From an uncultured Muribaculum sp. (GTDB taxonomy: Bacteria; Bacteroidota; Bacteroidia; Bacteroidales; Muribaculaceae), in the NCBI GenBank assembly GCA_910578785.1, contig CAJTSJ010000032.1, positions 1 to 29,943 of the forward strand: a stretch of 29,943 nt of DNA, in the 5' to 3' direction. This document shows positions 8,672-16,142 of this stretch, one piece after another; position 1 is the first letter of the stretch, and each line of letters starts with the position of its first letter. The notes beneath the pieces were generated by a model. The model saw only the letters and a program-made list of their open reading frames with translations. It did no database searches and was not told where the DNA came from. The position numbers were made by a program, and so were the translations under genes.

Positions 8672-9937
8672 ATGGCCGGGACTTTAGTTCTATTCACAGC
8701 ATCATTTCCGTTCCGCAACTACACCGAAGAGGTGTTCCTGATGCCGGAACTGGAGGCACTGAGACATGAATTCGACAGAATTATCATCGTCCCGCTTGAA
8801 CGCCGTGGAGAACCGGTCAAATTGGCTTATCCGAATATAGAAACAGACACTTTCATTGCCGACCACGTATATTCACGCACGAAAGTTCTGAAAAGCCCCT
8901 ATCTGCTCCACCCGTCAGTGGCAAAACATTATAACGACCTCGCCCGGGAATCCAAATCAATCAAAGGATTCCTGAGCGGGGCGTTTTTCTGTATGAACGC
9001 CCGTTGTTTCGGAAGTCTTATAGACCGGTGGATAACCGGAAAAGGACTCGACCTTAAAAGCACGTTGTTCTACACATTCTGGTTCGACCACATCACGTCG
9101 GCATTGGCTTTGGTTTCCGACCGACAGGAGCTGAAAATAGTCACTCGCGCCCACGGACACGATGTCTACGACTCTCAGATTCAGTTCAGGTCGCACCTGT
9201 TCCGCGAGTACACCCTGGATAGGCTCTGCAAAGTTTTTCCTGCAAGCGACAACGCATCCGGCTACCTGAAGAGCCACTATCCTGCACAAAGTTCAAAAAT
9301 CTCGACTCGGATTCTCGGCTCCGTCAAAATCCATAACGGACACACCGCCACCGCCCATGACGAAGATGAAAATCGCTGGACCTTCTTTTCCTGCGCCCGT
9401 GTGTCACAGGAGAAGCGTGTCGACAGATGTTTCGGGCTTGTAAAGGCCATAGCCACAGCATATCCTCTAAAACATATATGTTGGATCCATGTAGGCGACG
9501 GCAACCTGATGCCGTCGCTCAAAAAGTCCATCGCCACGACTGAACTGCCTCCGAATCTGACCATAGACCTTCGCGGAGCCGCCGAAAACGAATCTGTTCA
9601 AGGCATATACATATCCGAGAAGATTGACTGGTGCATGCTCCTCAGCGATTCCGAGGGAGGATGTCCGATAACCCTGTGCGAAGCTCTTTCCTACGGCGTT
9701 CCGGTTGTGGCAACGGAAGTGGGAGGAATTCCGGAAATTGTCACTCCCGAAGTCGGCATAACGGTGCCTGCCGGCACTTCGCCGGAAGCCGTCGTAGGCG
9801 AACTGCAACCCTACCTCAACAACCGTCAGTTCTATTTGGAACTCAAGTCGGAATGCCGGAAGCGGTGGCAAAGCATGTTCTGCGCTTCTACACTTCGACA
9901 GGACTTTGCGCGCGAGCTGTCAGAAATGATTTCGTGA
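8672..9937 (+). CDS. GT4 family glycosyltransferase
   Basis: This 421-aa GT-B-fold enzyme is a probable retaining transferase using a nucleotide-sugar donor. Visible landmarks are RAHGHDVYD at about 159-167, a motif of the acceptor-side domain in many GT4 enzymes; the donor-domain segment SCARVSQEKRVD (240-251); and the C-terminal signature SEGGCPITLCEAL (327-339) followed by GVPVVATEVGG. The two glutamates (E328 and E337) correspond to the family EX7E motif, with one extra residue between them. No membrane segment is seen. It is the second gene of a four-gene unit, so it probably adds a sugar to a cell-surface glycan. Donor and acceptor cannot be told from the sequence. Confidence 0.85.
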   Translation: MAGTLVLFTASFPFRNYTEEVFLMPELEALRHEFDRIIIVPLERRGEPVKLAYPNIETDTFIADHVYSRTKVLKSPYLLHPSVAKHYNDLARESKSIKGFLSGAFFCMNARCFGSLIDRWITGKGLDLKSTLFYTFWFDHITSALALVSDRQELKIVTRAHGHDVYDSQIQFRSHLFREYTLDRLCKVFPASDNASGYLKSHYPAQSSKISTRILGSVKIHNGHTATAHDEDENRWTFFSCARVSQEKRVDRCFGLVKAIATAYPLKHICWIHVGDGNLMPSLKKSIATTELPPNLTIDLRGAAENESVQGIYISEKIDWCMLLSDSEGGCPITLCEALSYGVPVVATEVGGIPEIVTPEVGITVPAGTSPEAVVGELQPYLNNRQFYLELKSECRKRWQSMFCASTLRQDFARELSEMIS

Positions 9938-9942
9938 CCATT

Positions 9943-10959
9943 ATGGACAAACAGATACGCGACATAAAGGTTTCGGTCATAGTGACCACCTATAACCAGG
10001 CTGAGACCATCGGCAGGACGCTTGATTCTATTTTAGCGCAGAAATGCGATTTCACTTATGAGATAATCATCGGCGAGGACTGCTCTACCGACTCTACCCT
10101 AAGCGTATGCAGGACGTATGCCGAAAAATATCCCTACATCATACGCCTTATTGAAAACGTCACCAACAAAGGTCTGCGCGACAATTACTACGACTGCATT
10201 CTCCGGTGTGCCGGAGATTATATTGCCGACTGCGCCGGCGACGACTATTGGATTGATCCGCTGAAACTGCAAAAGCAACACGACATCCTTGAGGCCAATC
10301 CTAAGGTGACGCTGGTCCACACCGACTGGGAATTTTATGACGTATCAACCGGCAAAACATCGCCGAGCGACCCCAAGGGTGAGAAAACACAGTTCAGGAA
10401 ACCGATTGTCCATGGTTCAGATCTGCTTTTGCCTATCATCAGCCATGAGGCATCGCCGATTGTTCATCTCTGCTCCGCCATGTACCGCAAGTCCGCGATT
10501 ATACAGGCATACGGTGCCGACCAGTATCCGTTCCGGCATCCAGGATTCCCATGCGAGGACATACAGTTGATAGCGGCGCTTGCATCGATGGGCGACATAG
10601 CCTACATACCGGACGTCACACTGCTTTACACTGTAGGAGAATGCTCCGTTTCAAACACTCCGGATTCCGGCAAGACATTTGATTTTTATTACGGGTCTCT
10701 CGAGCTGACCTGCTATCTGGCTGAAAAATACGGACTAAATCTGTCGTTATTAAACCGGCATGCAGTAAAGACGCTCCAATTCATCATGGCACAGGCTTTC
10801 AACGGCACCGACCGTGAACGACGCCGTAGATTCATCGAAATGCCATACAGAAGAAGGTTCCCCACCGGCATCAAAACCCGGATGATGCTGATATTGAGTT
10901 CAATACGCCCTTTATGGCGGTTATGCGCCTATCTAAATACCCAGCTACATCATGGATAG
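9943..10959 (+). CDS. GT2 family glycosyltransferase
   Basis: The 338-aa protein opens with the GT-A core strand KVSVIVTTYNQAETIGRTLDSI (residues 9-30), continues with IIIGEDCSTDST (41-52) and has CAGDDYW (97-103) at the position of the metal-binding DXD motif. An open frame extends 104 codons upstream, but that part overlaps the GT4 gene in another frame and has no family similarity. The ATG at 9943, five bases after the GT4 stop, is therefore the start. The C-terminal part is family-variable, and the last eight bases overlap the next gene. It is probably an inverting transferase in surface glycan assembly. Confidence 0.87.
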   Translation: MDKQIRDIKVSVIVTTYNQAETIGRTLDSILAQKCDFTYEIIIGEDCSTDSTLSVCRTYAEKYPYIIRLIENVTNKGLRDNYYDCILRCAGDYIADCAGDDYWIDPLKLQKQHDILEANPKVTLVHTDWEFYDVSTGKTSPSDPKGEKTQFRKPIVHGSDLLLPIISHEASPIVHLCSAMYRKSAIIQAYGADQYPFRHPGFPCEDIQLIAALASMGDIAYIPDVTLLYTVGECSVSNTPDSGKTFDFYYGSLELTCYLAEKYGLNLSLLNRHAVKTLQFIMAQAFNGTDRERRRRFIEMPYRRRFPTGIKTRMMLILSSIRPLWRLCAYLNTQLHHG

Positions 10960-11887
10960 CGTAAAAGATTTAATCACAGTAATAGTGCCGGTCTACAACC
11001 GCGAGTCGATAGTGGAGTGTACACTCGACTCCATAGCCTCGCAAAGCATCAGACCCCGGCTGATTATTGTCGACAACAACTCTTCTGACGGGACTTTGTC
11101 TGTGGTGAAACGATGGGCCTCCGCACATGTATCGGAAGAATTCCCCATTGAAGTCACCGGCGAAGTCACCAAAGGTGCGGCCGCGGCAAGACAGAAAGGA
11201 TTCGGAATGTCGGCAACGCCTTTCGTGATGTTCTTCGACTCAGACGACATAATGCTCCCGGGGCACATCGAACGCCTGGCAAAAGCCATCTCCGATTATC
11301 CCGACATCGACATTTTCGGATGGGACATTGCTGTCAATGAGCTTGACGGTAACAGACGCATATATCCGTTTGCCGATAAAGACATCGCATTCCGCCATAT
11401 ATTCAACGGCATCTTTTCAACTCAACGATATGCCGTCAGGAGCAAACTTCTGACAGATGTCGGAGGCTGGAATCCGTCAGTACTCGGATGGGACGATTAC
11501 GAGCTTGGCGTAAGAATCCTGTGTGCCTCACCTAAAGTAAAATACCTCTACGGTGAGCCCACGGTAGAAATGAAGCGCCTTGAAGAGTCCATAACTGGCA
11601 CAGACTACGCATCGTCCGCCTCGAAGTGGGAGCACGCCATGGACATCTGCCGCGACACATTATCACGCCACGGCAACACGAAGTGGACCAGATGGATTGA
11701 ATTAAAGACCGTGGTACTGGCCGGACTCTATGGAAGGGAGGGAGACCGGACCAATGCTTCACGGCTTTTCAACCAGACGCTCGACCGTGAACCCTCAATC
11801 ATGCGCCGGACTCTGCTGACCATCGCATTCCAATACACCACCTGCGGAGGACGTGGCATACACCACCTTCTACGCCCATTTCTCTAA
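10952..11887 (+). CDS. GT2 family glycosyltransferase
   Basis: The 311-aa GT-A protein has ITVIVPVYNRESIVECTLDS at the N-terminus, the nucleotide-binding loop IIVDNNSSDGT (38-48), the DXD-type motif FFDSDD (94-99) and a GWDDYELGVR block where the family catalytic acid region lies. It overlaps the previous GT2 gene by eight bases, which suggests translational coupling. It ends the + strand unit. Only four bases separate its stop from the stop of the oppositely oriented viaA, and no terminator hairpin is visible between them. It resembles enzymes that transfer single hexoses during capsule, O-antigen or glycoprotein glycan synthesis. Confidence 0.87.
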   Translation: MDSVKDLITVIVPVYNRESIVECTLDSIASQSIRPRLIIVDNNSSDGTLSVVKRWASAHVSEEFPIEVTGEVTKGAAAARQKGFGMSATPFVMFFDSDDIMLPGHIERLAKAISDYPDIDIFGWDIAVNELDGNRRIYPFADKDIAFRHIFNGIFSTQRYAVRSKLLTDVGGWNPSVLGWDDYELGVRILCASPKVKYLYGEPTVEMKRLEESITGTDYASSASKWEHAMDICRDTLSRHGNTKWTRWIELKTVVLAGLYGREGDRTNASRLFNQTLDREPSIMRRTLLTIAFQYTTCGGRGIHHLLRPFL

Positions 11888-11891
11888 GCAA

Positions 11892-13238
11892 TCATACAGT
11901 CCAGATTTTGTCGAATATCCGGGCGTAAGGAGTATTGATGTTCCCTATTTTGAGCCCATAGAAGCGCGTGCCTGATGATTGTTCACGCCTTATGGAGGCG
12001 AATGTGTCAGGCGCAGGAGTGGCGAACGCAAAATCAGAAATTACCAGCACATCAGCCATGCAGTAGTTTTCCGACTTCAGACACTTGATTGAATCACGAA
12101 GCATAAGTTCTCCGTTCGTACCTCCTGTATATGATTGCGATAAAAATTCGTCGATTTTACGCCATTGTCCGGGCTCGCCGAGATCAATAGCGCGGCTTCT
12201 GACCGAAAACGTTATCAAATAACATCGGCGATTCTCCCGACGGGCGATTTCAAGCAACTGATGCAACATAGCAAATGCCATGTCGGAGGGCTCTCCCTCC
12301 ATCGAACTACTTGTGTCAACGCTTACTATTATCGGCCCGGAAGCCGGACGCGGATGCGGTGCGGCCGTTTGCTTATGCACGACAGCATCGCATCCCGGCG
12401 ACACAAACTGTTGAAGCTGATGCCGGGCATATCGTTCAATAAACAGAATCTCCGTAGCGTCTTCAGCCAGATAAAGGAATTCCGACGGAATCACACGTTC
12501 TATATCATTGCCGATGGTTATACGGTCAACCTCTTCATACGAAGGGGTGCGAGACAATGACGAAGGGCGATAATTTTTTGAAAGGTACGCGACATCATCC
12601 GCCACGGTCGGGTCGTGTCCACGGCCTATTATCCTCGCGATTTCAGCAAGTCCGGGATACTTATACACCGACTTTTCGATGCGTTTCTTCATCTCATAGT
12701 CTTGCCGGCAATTCCTATTACACGACTTCTCCCATCTGGCCGATGCGGAAGCGAGTATGTTGCTTTTAGTCTGAAACTGACGCTTGTCGCTTGCTTCCTT
12801 CCATTCCCGGACAAACATGTCGAAAATCAGCTGTTCATTGCCGGCATTCAACTGCGAATCAAATCCTTCGGCATTCAGGTCCGTCGGTGAATATTTAGCT
12901 TTAGCCAAATCCTTCACTCTGTTCCATAACGTCCGGCGCTCGCCGGTTGTCCCTCTGTGAAATTGAGAATATAACAACTGCTCAGGCTCGGAGTCGCGAT
13001 CAACTTTACTGAACCTGTCGAGCATTTCACCGATAAACGATTGCAGATTCTCCTTAAACGAATCGCGGTATTTCGGGTCCGCACCCCCGAGATTTGGATT
13101 TCGGTCAATCACTCCGCGCAGATATTTGCCTATCAGGTTGTCGCCCTCGACCATTGGCGGCATTCTGCCGTCGGCAATATATGCATCAAACCCATCGGCA
13201 TACCAGTTTAGCCACAATTGCTTCTGCTGTTCTGTCAT
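11892..13238 (-). CDS. viaA: VWA-domain protein, ViaA-like partner of RavA
   Basis: The 448-aa protein has a long helical N-terminal part and a C-terminal von Willebrand A domain starting at about residue 300. The MIDAS metal site is complete: D308-T-S310-S-S312 (VDTSSSM), T374 in GGTN, and D402 in ISDF. Architecture, length (E. coli ViaA is about 480 aa) and position directly after a MoxR-type ATPase gene support a ViaA role. RavA-ViaA acts as a chaperone-like pair; in E. coli it has been linked to respiratory complexes and aminoglycoside sensitivity. Its ATG overlaps the ravA stop by four bases (ATGA), so translation is coupled. The substrate in Bacteroidota is unknown. Confidence 0.82.
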   Translation of the reverse strand: MTEQQKQLWLNWYADGFDAYIADGRMPPMVEGDNLIGKYLRGVIDRNPNLGGADPKYRDSFKENLQSFIGEMLDRFSKVDRDSEPEQLLYSQFHRGTTGERRTLWNRVKDLAKAKYSPTDLNAEGFDSQLNAGNEQLIFDMFVREWKEASDKRQFQTKSNILASASARWEKSCNRNCRQDYEMKKRIEKSVYKYPGLAEIARIIGRGHDPTVADDVAYLSKNYRPSSLSRTPSYEEVDRITIGNDIERVIPSEFLYLAEDATEILFIERYARHQLQQFVSPGCDAVVHKQTAAPHPRPASGPIIVSVDTSSSMEGEPSDMAFAMLHQLLEIARRENRRCYLITFSVRSRAIDLGEPGQWRKIDEFLSQSYTGGTNGELMLRDSIKCLKSENYCMADVLVISDFAFATPAPDTFASIRREQSSGTRFYGLKIGNINTPYARIFDKIWTV

Positions 13239-14836
13239 GAAAGTATTTTTGCTACATTCTTAATCCGGATTTCGGTTTCGGTCAACCGGGTCTCTATCTC
13301 ATTCATTGACTCCTTAATCATACAGACATCGGTATAAGACACAAAAATATTACGTCCGGCTTCTTTTAAGACGTTTTGCTTCCAGTCATTCCATTGCGAA
13401 ATACAGTCCGCAAGATGTGCTTTTAATGACTCCAGCTCTTTTTTGCGAGGCGCGGCGGAATTTCTTTTCGCTTTTTCAGCCGACACACCCTTTCGGGCAA
13501 GTGAATACGGCGTACCGTCGACCACCACCCCGCCGGAACACTTAAGAAGATTCACCTTTTTAGGCTTACCCATTGTAGACGACAGATTCAAATTAAAAGC
13601 TACGTTACCTTTCACTATCTGGACTACAGGCAGACGCATCGAGTTGTCAATATATTCCACACCTTCGGTTGCGTCAATGAAACTAAGTTTTTTATAATCC
13701 CATTTGGCAATCAGTCCGGTTCCGTTTCCGAAATTTTCAATTACATAATATGAATTGTATACTTCCGTAAATTCCGTTTCGGACACAAAGGTTGTAGCCG
13801 AAGCTTTTTGTACATCCGATTCCGGAGACACAAGACTGCGCAGCCTGTCGTTTATAGCATAAACATTTTCTGTCGTTTTACGCCACAACGAATCAGCCAC
13901 CAGCCGGTTGACAGATTCACGGCACTCCGGGGCATTCCACAGACAATGTATCAGCAACAGCATATCCGACGAGTCAATCATGTCACGGCCGTTCAGATAA
14001 GCCGACACCTGCATCAGACGGAACACCTTTTTCCATCGCCGGTCAGAGACATAAAAATCGAGCGTCCGGCCTTCTCCGGAGTCTTTACCAGCCATTTGGG
14101 CCAACGACCGACGGAGCCGCTTGACCGACGCCATCAACTCGGCAGACATACCGACGCAAAGACTCCCACTACGCCACTGCAGATATTCGTTTTCCTCAAT
14201 ACCCGAACCATAGTCGAGATTCACCTCCCGCTCCCCTGAGGAGAGCAACATACGCTCAAAATTATCGTCATTCTCTATACAGTTAGATACCATTCTCACC
14301 AGAAAGCGGTCCCATAGCGCCTCCAATCCCTCATCCTTGCCCGGCAGCTCATTGCTTGCCGCAATCAGCACCTTCATCGGCAAACGCACAGTCTTGGTTC
14401 CGTTCTGAAAAATATGTTCATTTATGGCAGTAAGCAACGTATTCTGTATTGACGGCCCCGCTTTCCATATTTCATCAAGAAACACCACGTCAGCCGAAGG
14501 CAGATAGCCGTCGGTCAAACGCTCATATCTGTCGTATTCTTTAAGCCTGGAAATAGATATCGGCCCGAATATTTCATCCGGAGTGCTGAACCGCGACATC
14601 AGATAGTCAAACGAGCGAGCATCCTTAAACACCCCTTTCAGCCGTCGCGCAATAAGGCTCTTGGCAGTTCCGGGAGGCCCCAATAAGAATATATTTTCAC
14701 CCGCTACGGCACACAGAAGAGCCATCGACGCAAGCTGTTCTTTCTCATAGATGCCGTCTGCCATCCATGATGTAATCCGACGCACCCGCTCGTCGACCGC
14801 AATAGATTGACTATCCGATATTGATGTGTTCTGCAT
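13235..14836 (-). CDS. ravA: MoxR-family AAA+ ATPase, RavA-like
   Basis: From the chosen start at 14836 the protein has 533 aa. Walker A is GPPGTAKS (53-60), Walker B VVFLDE (117-122), sensor 1 contains SN (161-162), and R177 in LWDRF fits the arginine-finger region. The ATPase core takes the first 330 residues, with a RavA-like helical and beta C-terminal extension beyond it. The frame stays open 60 codons upstream to 15016, but that stretch has no family similarity and would cross both the candidate ravA and greA promoter regions, so MQNTS at 14836 is preferred. With viaA it forms a two-gene unit diverging from greA. Confidence 0.85.
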   Translation of the reverse strand: MQNTSISDSQSIAVDERVRRITSWMADGIYEKEQLASMALLCAVAGENIFLLGPPGTAKSLIARRLKGVFKDARSFDYLMSRFSTPDEIFGPISISRLKEYDRYERLTDGYLPSADVVFLDEIWKAGPSIQNTLLTAINEHIFQNGTKTVRLPMKVLIAASNELPGKDEGLEALWDRFLVRMVSNCIENDDNFERMLLSSGEREVNLDYGSGIEENEYLQWRSGSLCVGMSAELMASVKRLRRSLAQMAGKDSGEGRTLDFYVSDRRWKKVFRLMQVSAYLNGRDMIDSSDMLLLIHCLWNAPECRESVNRLVADSLWRKTTENVYAINDRLRSLVSPESDVQKASATTFVSETEFTEVYNSYYVIENFGNGTGLIAKWDYKKLSFIDATEGVEYIDNSMRLPVVQIVKGNVAFNLNLSSTMGKPKKVNLLKCSGGVVVDGTPYSLARKGVSAEKAKRNSAAPRKKELESLKAHLADCISQWNDWKQNVLKEAGRNIFVSYTDVCMIKESMNEIETRLTETEIRIKNVAKILS

Positions 14837-14858
14837 AATTATAAATGGAATTTTTTTA

Positions 14859-14866
14859 CAAAAATA
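14859..14866 (-). promoter_or_regulatory. Candidate -7 box for ravA-viaA
   Basis: On the minus strand this reads TATTTTTG, matching TAnnTTTG, 23 bases upstream of the ravA ATG. No convincing -33 TTTG lies 19-21 bases further upstream, so the assignment is tentative. Confidence 0.4.
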
Positions 14867-14972
14867 TTTCGCGCATGGGCAGAAATGACGCACATGTATG
14901 TTAAATATGATTACACCGGCACATCTGGCATGACTGCCCATACCATCAAGTGCTGTAAAACATGTCGCGAAA

Positions 14973-15004
14973 GTTGCTTTTTCAGAAATTAAGTCGTAAC
15001 TTTG
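14973..15004 (+). promoter_or_regulatory. Candidate greA promoter
   Basis: GTTG (14973-14976) and TAACTTTG (14997-15004) are spaced by 20 bases and fit the Bacteroides promoter consensus with one mismatch in the -33 box. Predicted initiation near 15011 would give a leader of about 90 bases, within which the terminator-like hairpin lies. Confidence 0.65.
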
Positions 15005-15032
15005 TGAAGTAAACATTACACAGGAATTTTTT

Positions 15033-15076
15033 ATTAAGGGTCTCGCCCCAGCAGGTCGAGTTCCTTTAATTTTTTT
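15033..15076 (+). terminator. Terminator-like hairpin in the greA leader (possible attenuator)
   Basis: Bases 15033-15048 can pair with 15054-15070. The outer part is ATTAAGGG with CCTTTAAT, including one G-T pair. The inner part is CTCG/CGAG and CC/GG around a five-base CAGCA loop, with small internal mismatches. Six T follow immediately (15071-15076). The T run is on the + strand side, so it would act on transcripts reading towards greA. It lies after the candidate greA promoter and 24 bases before the ATG, so it would act as an attenuator rather than an end-of-operon terminator. Confidence 0.55.
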
Positions 15077-15100
15077 GTATAACTCAAAACATCGACAATT

Positions 15101-15571
15101 ATGGCCATCACTTACATGACCCGCGAAGGGTACAAGAAGAAAATGGACGAAATAGCTTATTTAGAAACAGTTAAACGTCCGGAAATATCACGCGCGATAG
15201 CCGAGGCCCGCGACAAAGGCGACCTTTCGGAGAACGCAGAATACGATGCGGCAAAAGAGGCCCAGGGTATGCTCGAAATGAAAATTTCGCAGCTGAAAGA
15301 CCTCGTGGCAAACGCACGTATAATCGACGACAGCAAGCTCAACACCGAAGAGGTGCAGATATTAAATAAGGTAAAAATCAAGAATGTCGCCAACGGCATG
15401 GTAATGGAGTATACCATCGTGGCCGACAGCGAGGCAAACCTTAAGGAGAAGAAGCTCGCATCAAGCACTCCCGTGGCCCAGGGCCTGCTCGGACACAAGC
15501 TTGGCGAGGTTGTCGAAATCAAGACTCCCGCCGGACTTGCAAAATTTGAGATAATGGAGATTTCGTTCTAA
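15101..15571 (+). CDS. greA: Transcription elongation factor GreA
   Basis: GreA enters the RNA polymerase secondary channel and stimulates cleavage of backtracked RNA. The 156-aa length is standard. The N-terminal coiled coil holds the conserved GDLSENAEYDAAKE segment with the tip acidic residues D41 and E44. The C-terminal FKBP-like domain ends with the TPAG...F.I..I pattern. All expected parts are intact. The leader contains a terminator-like hairpin. The HIT gene follows after 14 bases, so the two are likely cotranscribed. Confidence 0.96.
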   Translation: MAITYMTREGYKKKMDEIAYLETVKRPEISRAIAEARDKGDLSENAEYDAAKEAQGMLEMKISQLKDLVANARIIDDSKLNTEEVQILNKVKIKNVANGMVMEYTIVADSEANLKEKKLASSTPVAQGLLGHKLGEVVEIKTPAGLAKFEIMEISF

Positions 15572-15585
15572 AACAGCATCGACAT

Positions 15586-15981
15586 ATGGCAACAATATTC
15601 ACTAAAATCATCAACGGCGAAATTCCGTCGTACAAAGTTGCCGAGGACGACAAGCACTATGCCTTTCTCGACATCAACCCTGTAGCTCCGGGACACACCC
15701 TCGTGGTTCCGAAAAAAGAGGTGGACTATATATTCAAGCTTGAAGACCAGGAGCTGGCCGACCTAAACGTGTTTGCCAAACGTGTGGCCAAAGCCATGGA
15801 GAAGGCCATGCCGTGCAAGCGCATAGGAGTGACGGTAATCGGACTTGAAGTGCCCCACGCCCACATCCATCTGATTCCCATCAACAAGGAGAGCGACATG
15901 TACTTCAACAAGGGCAAACTGACCCTCGACCCGAAGGATATGGCCGACATGGCGCAGGCCATCGCTAAAGAATTCAAATAA
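15586..15981 (+). CDS. HIT family nucleotide hydrolase
   Basis: The 131-aa protein is a histidine-triad nucleotide hydrolase/transferase of the HINT branch. The triad HAHIHLIP lies at residues 91-98, with H93 as the expected nucleophile. The N-terminal FTKIINGEIPSYKV and FLDINPVAPGHTLV segments are typical of the family. Members hydrolyse nucleoside phosphoramidates or AMP-linked substrates in the cytoplasm; the physiological substrate here is unknown. It lies directly after greA, a pairing I recall from other Bacteroidales. Confidence 0.93.
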   Translation: MATIFTKIINGEIPSYKVAEDDKHYAFLDINPVAPGHTLVVPKKEVDYIFKLEDQELADLNVFAKRVAKAMEKAMPCKRIGVTVIGLEVPHAHIHLIPINKESDMYFNKGKLTLDPKDMADMAQAIAKEFK

Positions 15982-15997
15982 TCCGGCGGTAACAGTC

Positions 15998-16017
15998 CAA
16001 TAATAAGCAAATTATTG
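15998..16017. other. AT-rich hairpin after the HIT gene
   Basis: CAATAAT (15998-16004) and ATTATTG (16011-16017) form a perfect seven-base inverted repeat with a six-base loop, 16 bases after the HIT stop codon. There is no T run after it, so it is at most a weak terminator or mRNA 3'-end structure. Confidence 0.3.
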
Positions 16018-16038
16018 TTGCAAAATCATCGCCGCGCT

Positions 16039-16070
16039 ATTGCGAATATAAAAAGTTAGTAGTAACTTTG
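16039..16070 (+). promoter_or_regulatory. Candidate rpsA promoter
   Basis: ATTG (16039-16042) and TAACTTTG (16063-16070) are 20 bases apart, one mismatch from the Bacteroides consensus. A small CCGA-CGAA-TCGG stem-loop follows at 16071-16082, near the predicted transcript start, and the leader to the ATG at 16143 is about 66 bases. Confidence 0.7.
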
Positions 16071-16142
16071 CCGACGAATCGGAAAGGGCCTTGCGGCTTA
16101 GAGTCCGGTTCATAGTAATTAACTTATTTATTAACCCATTAA

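Noticed and set aside
9631..9942. 104-codon upstream extension of the first GT2 gene
   Set aside because: It overlaps the GT4 coding region in another frame, is rich in Arg, Ser and His as shadow frames are here, and the GT2 family core begins right after the ATG at 9943.
14837..15016. 60-codon N-terminal extension of ravA
   Set aside because: No family similarity, and it crosses both the candidate ravA -7 box and the greA promoter region; the ATG at 14836 fits RavA length.
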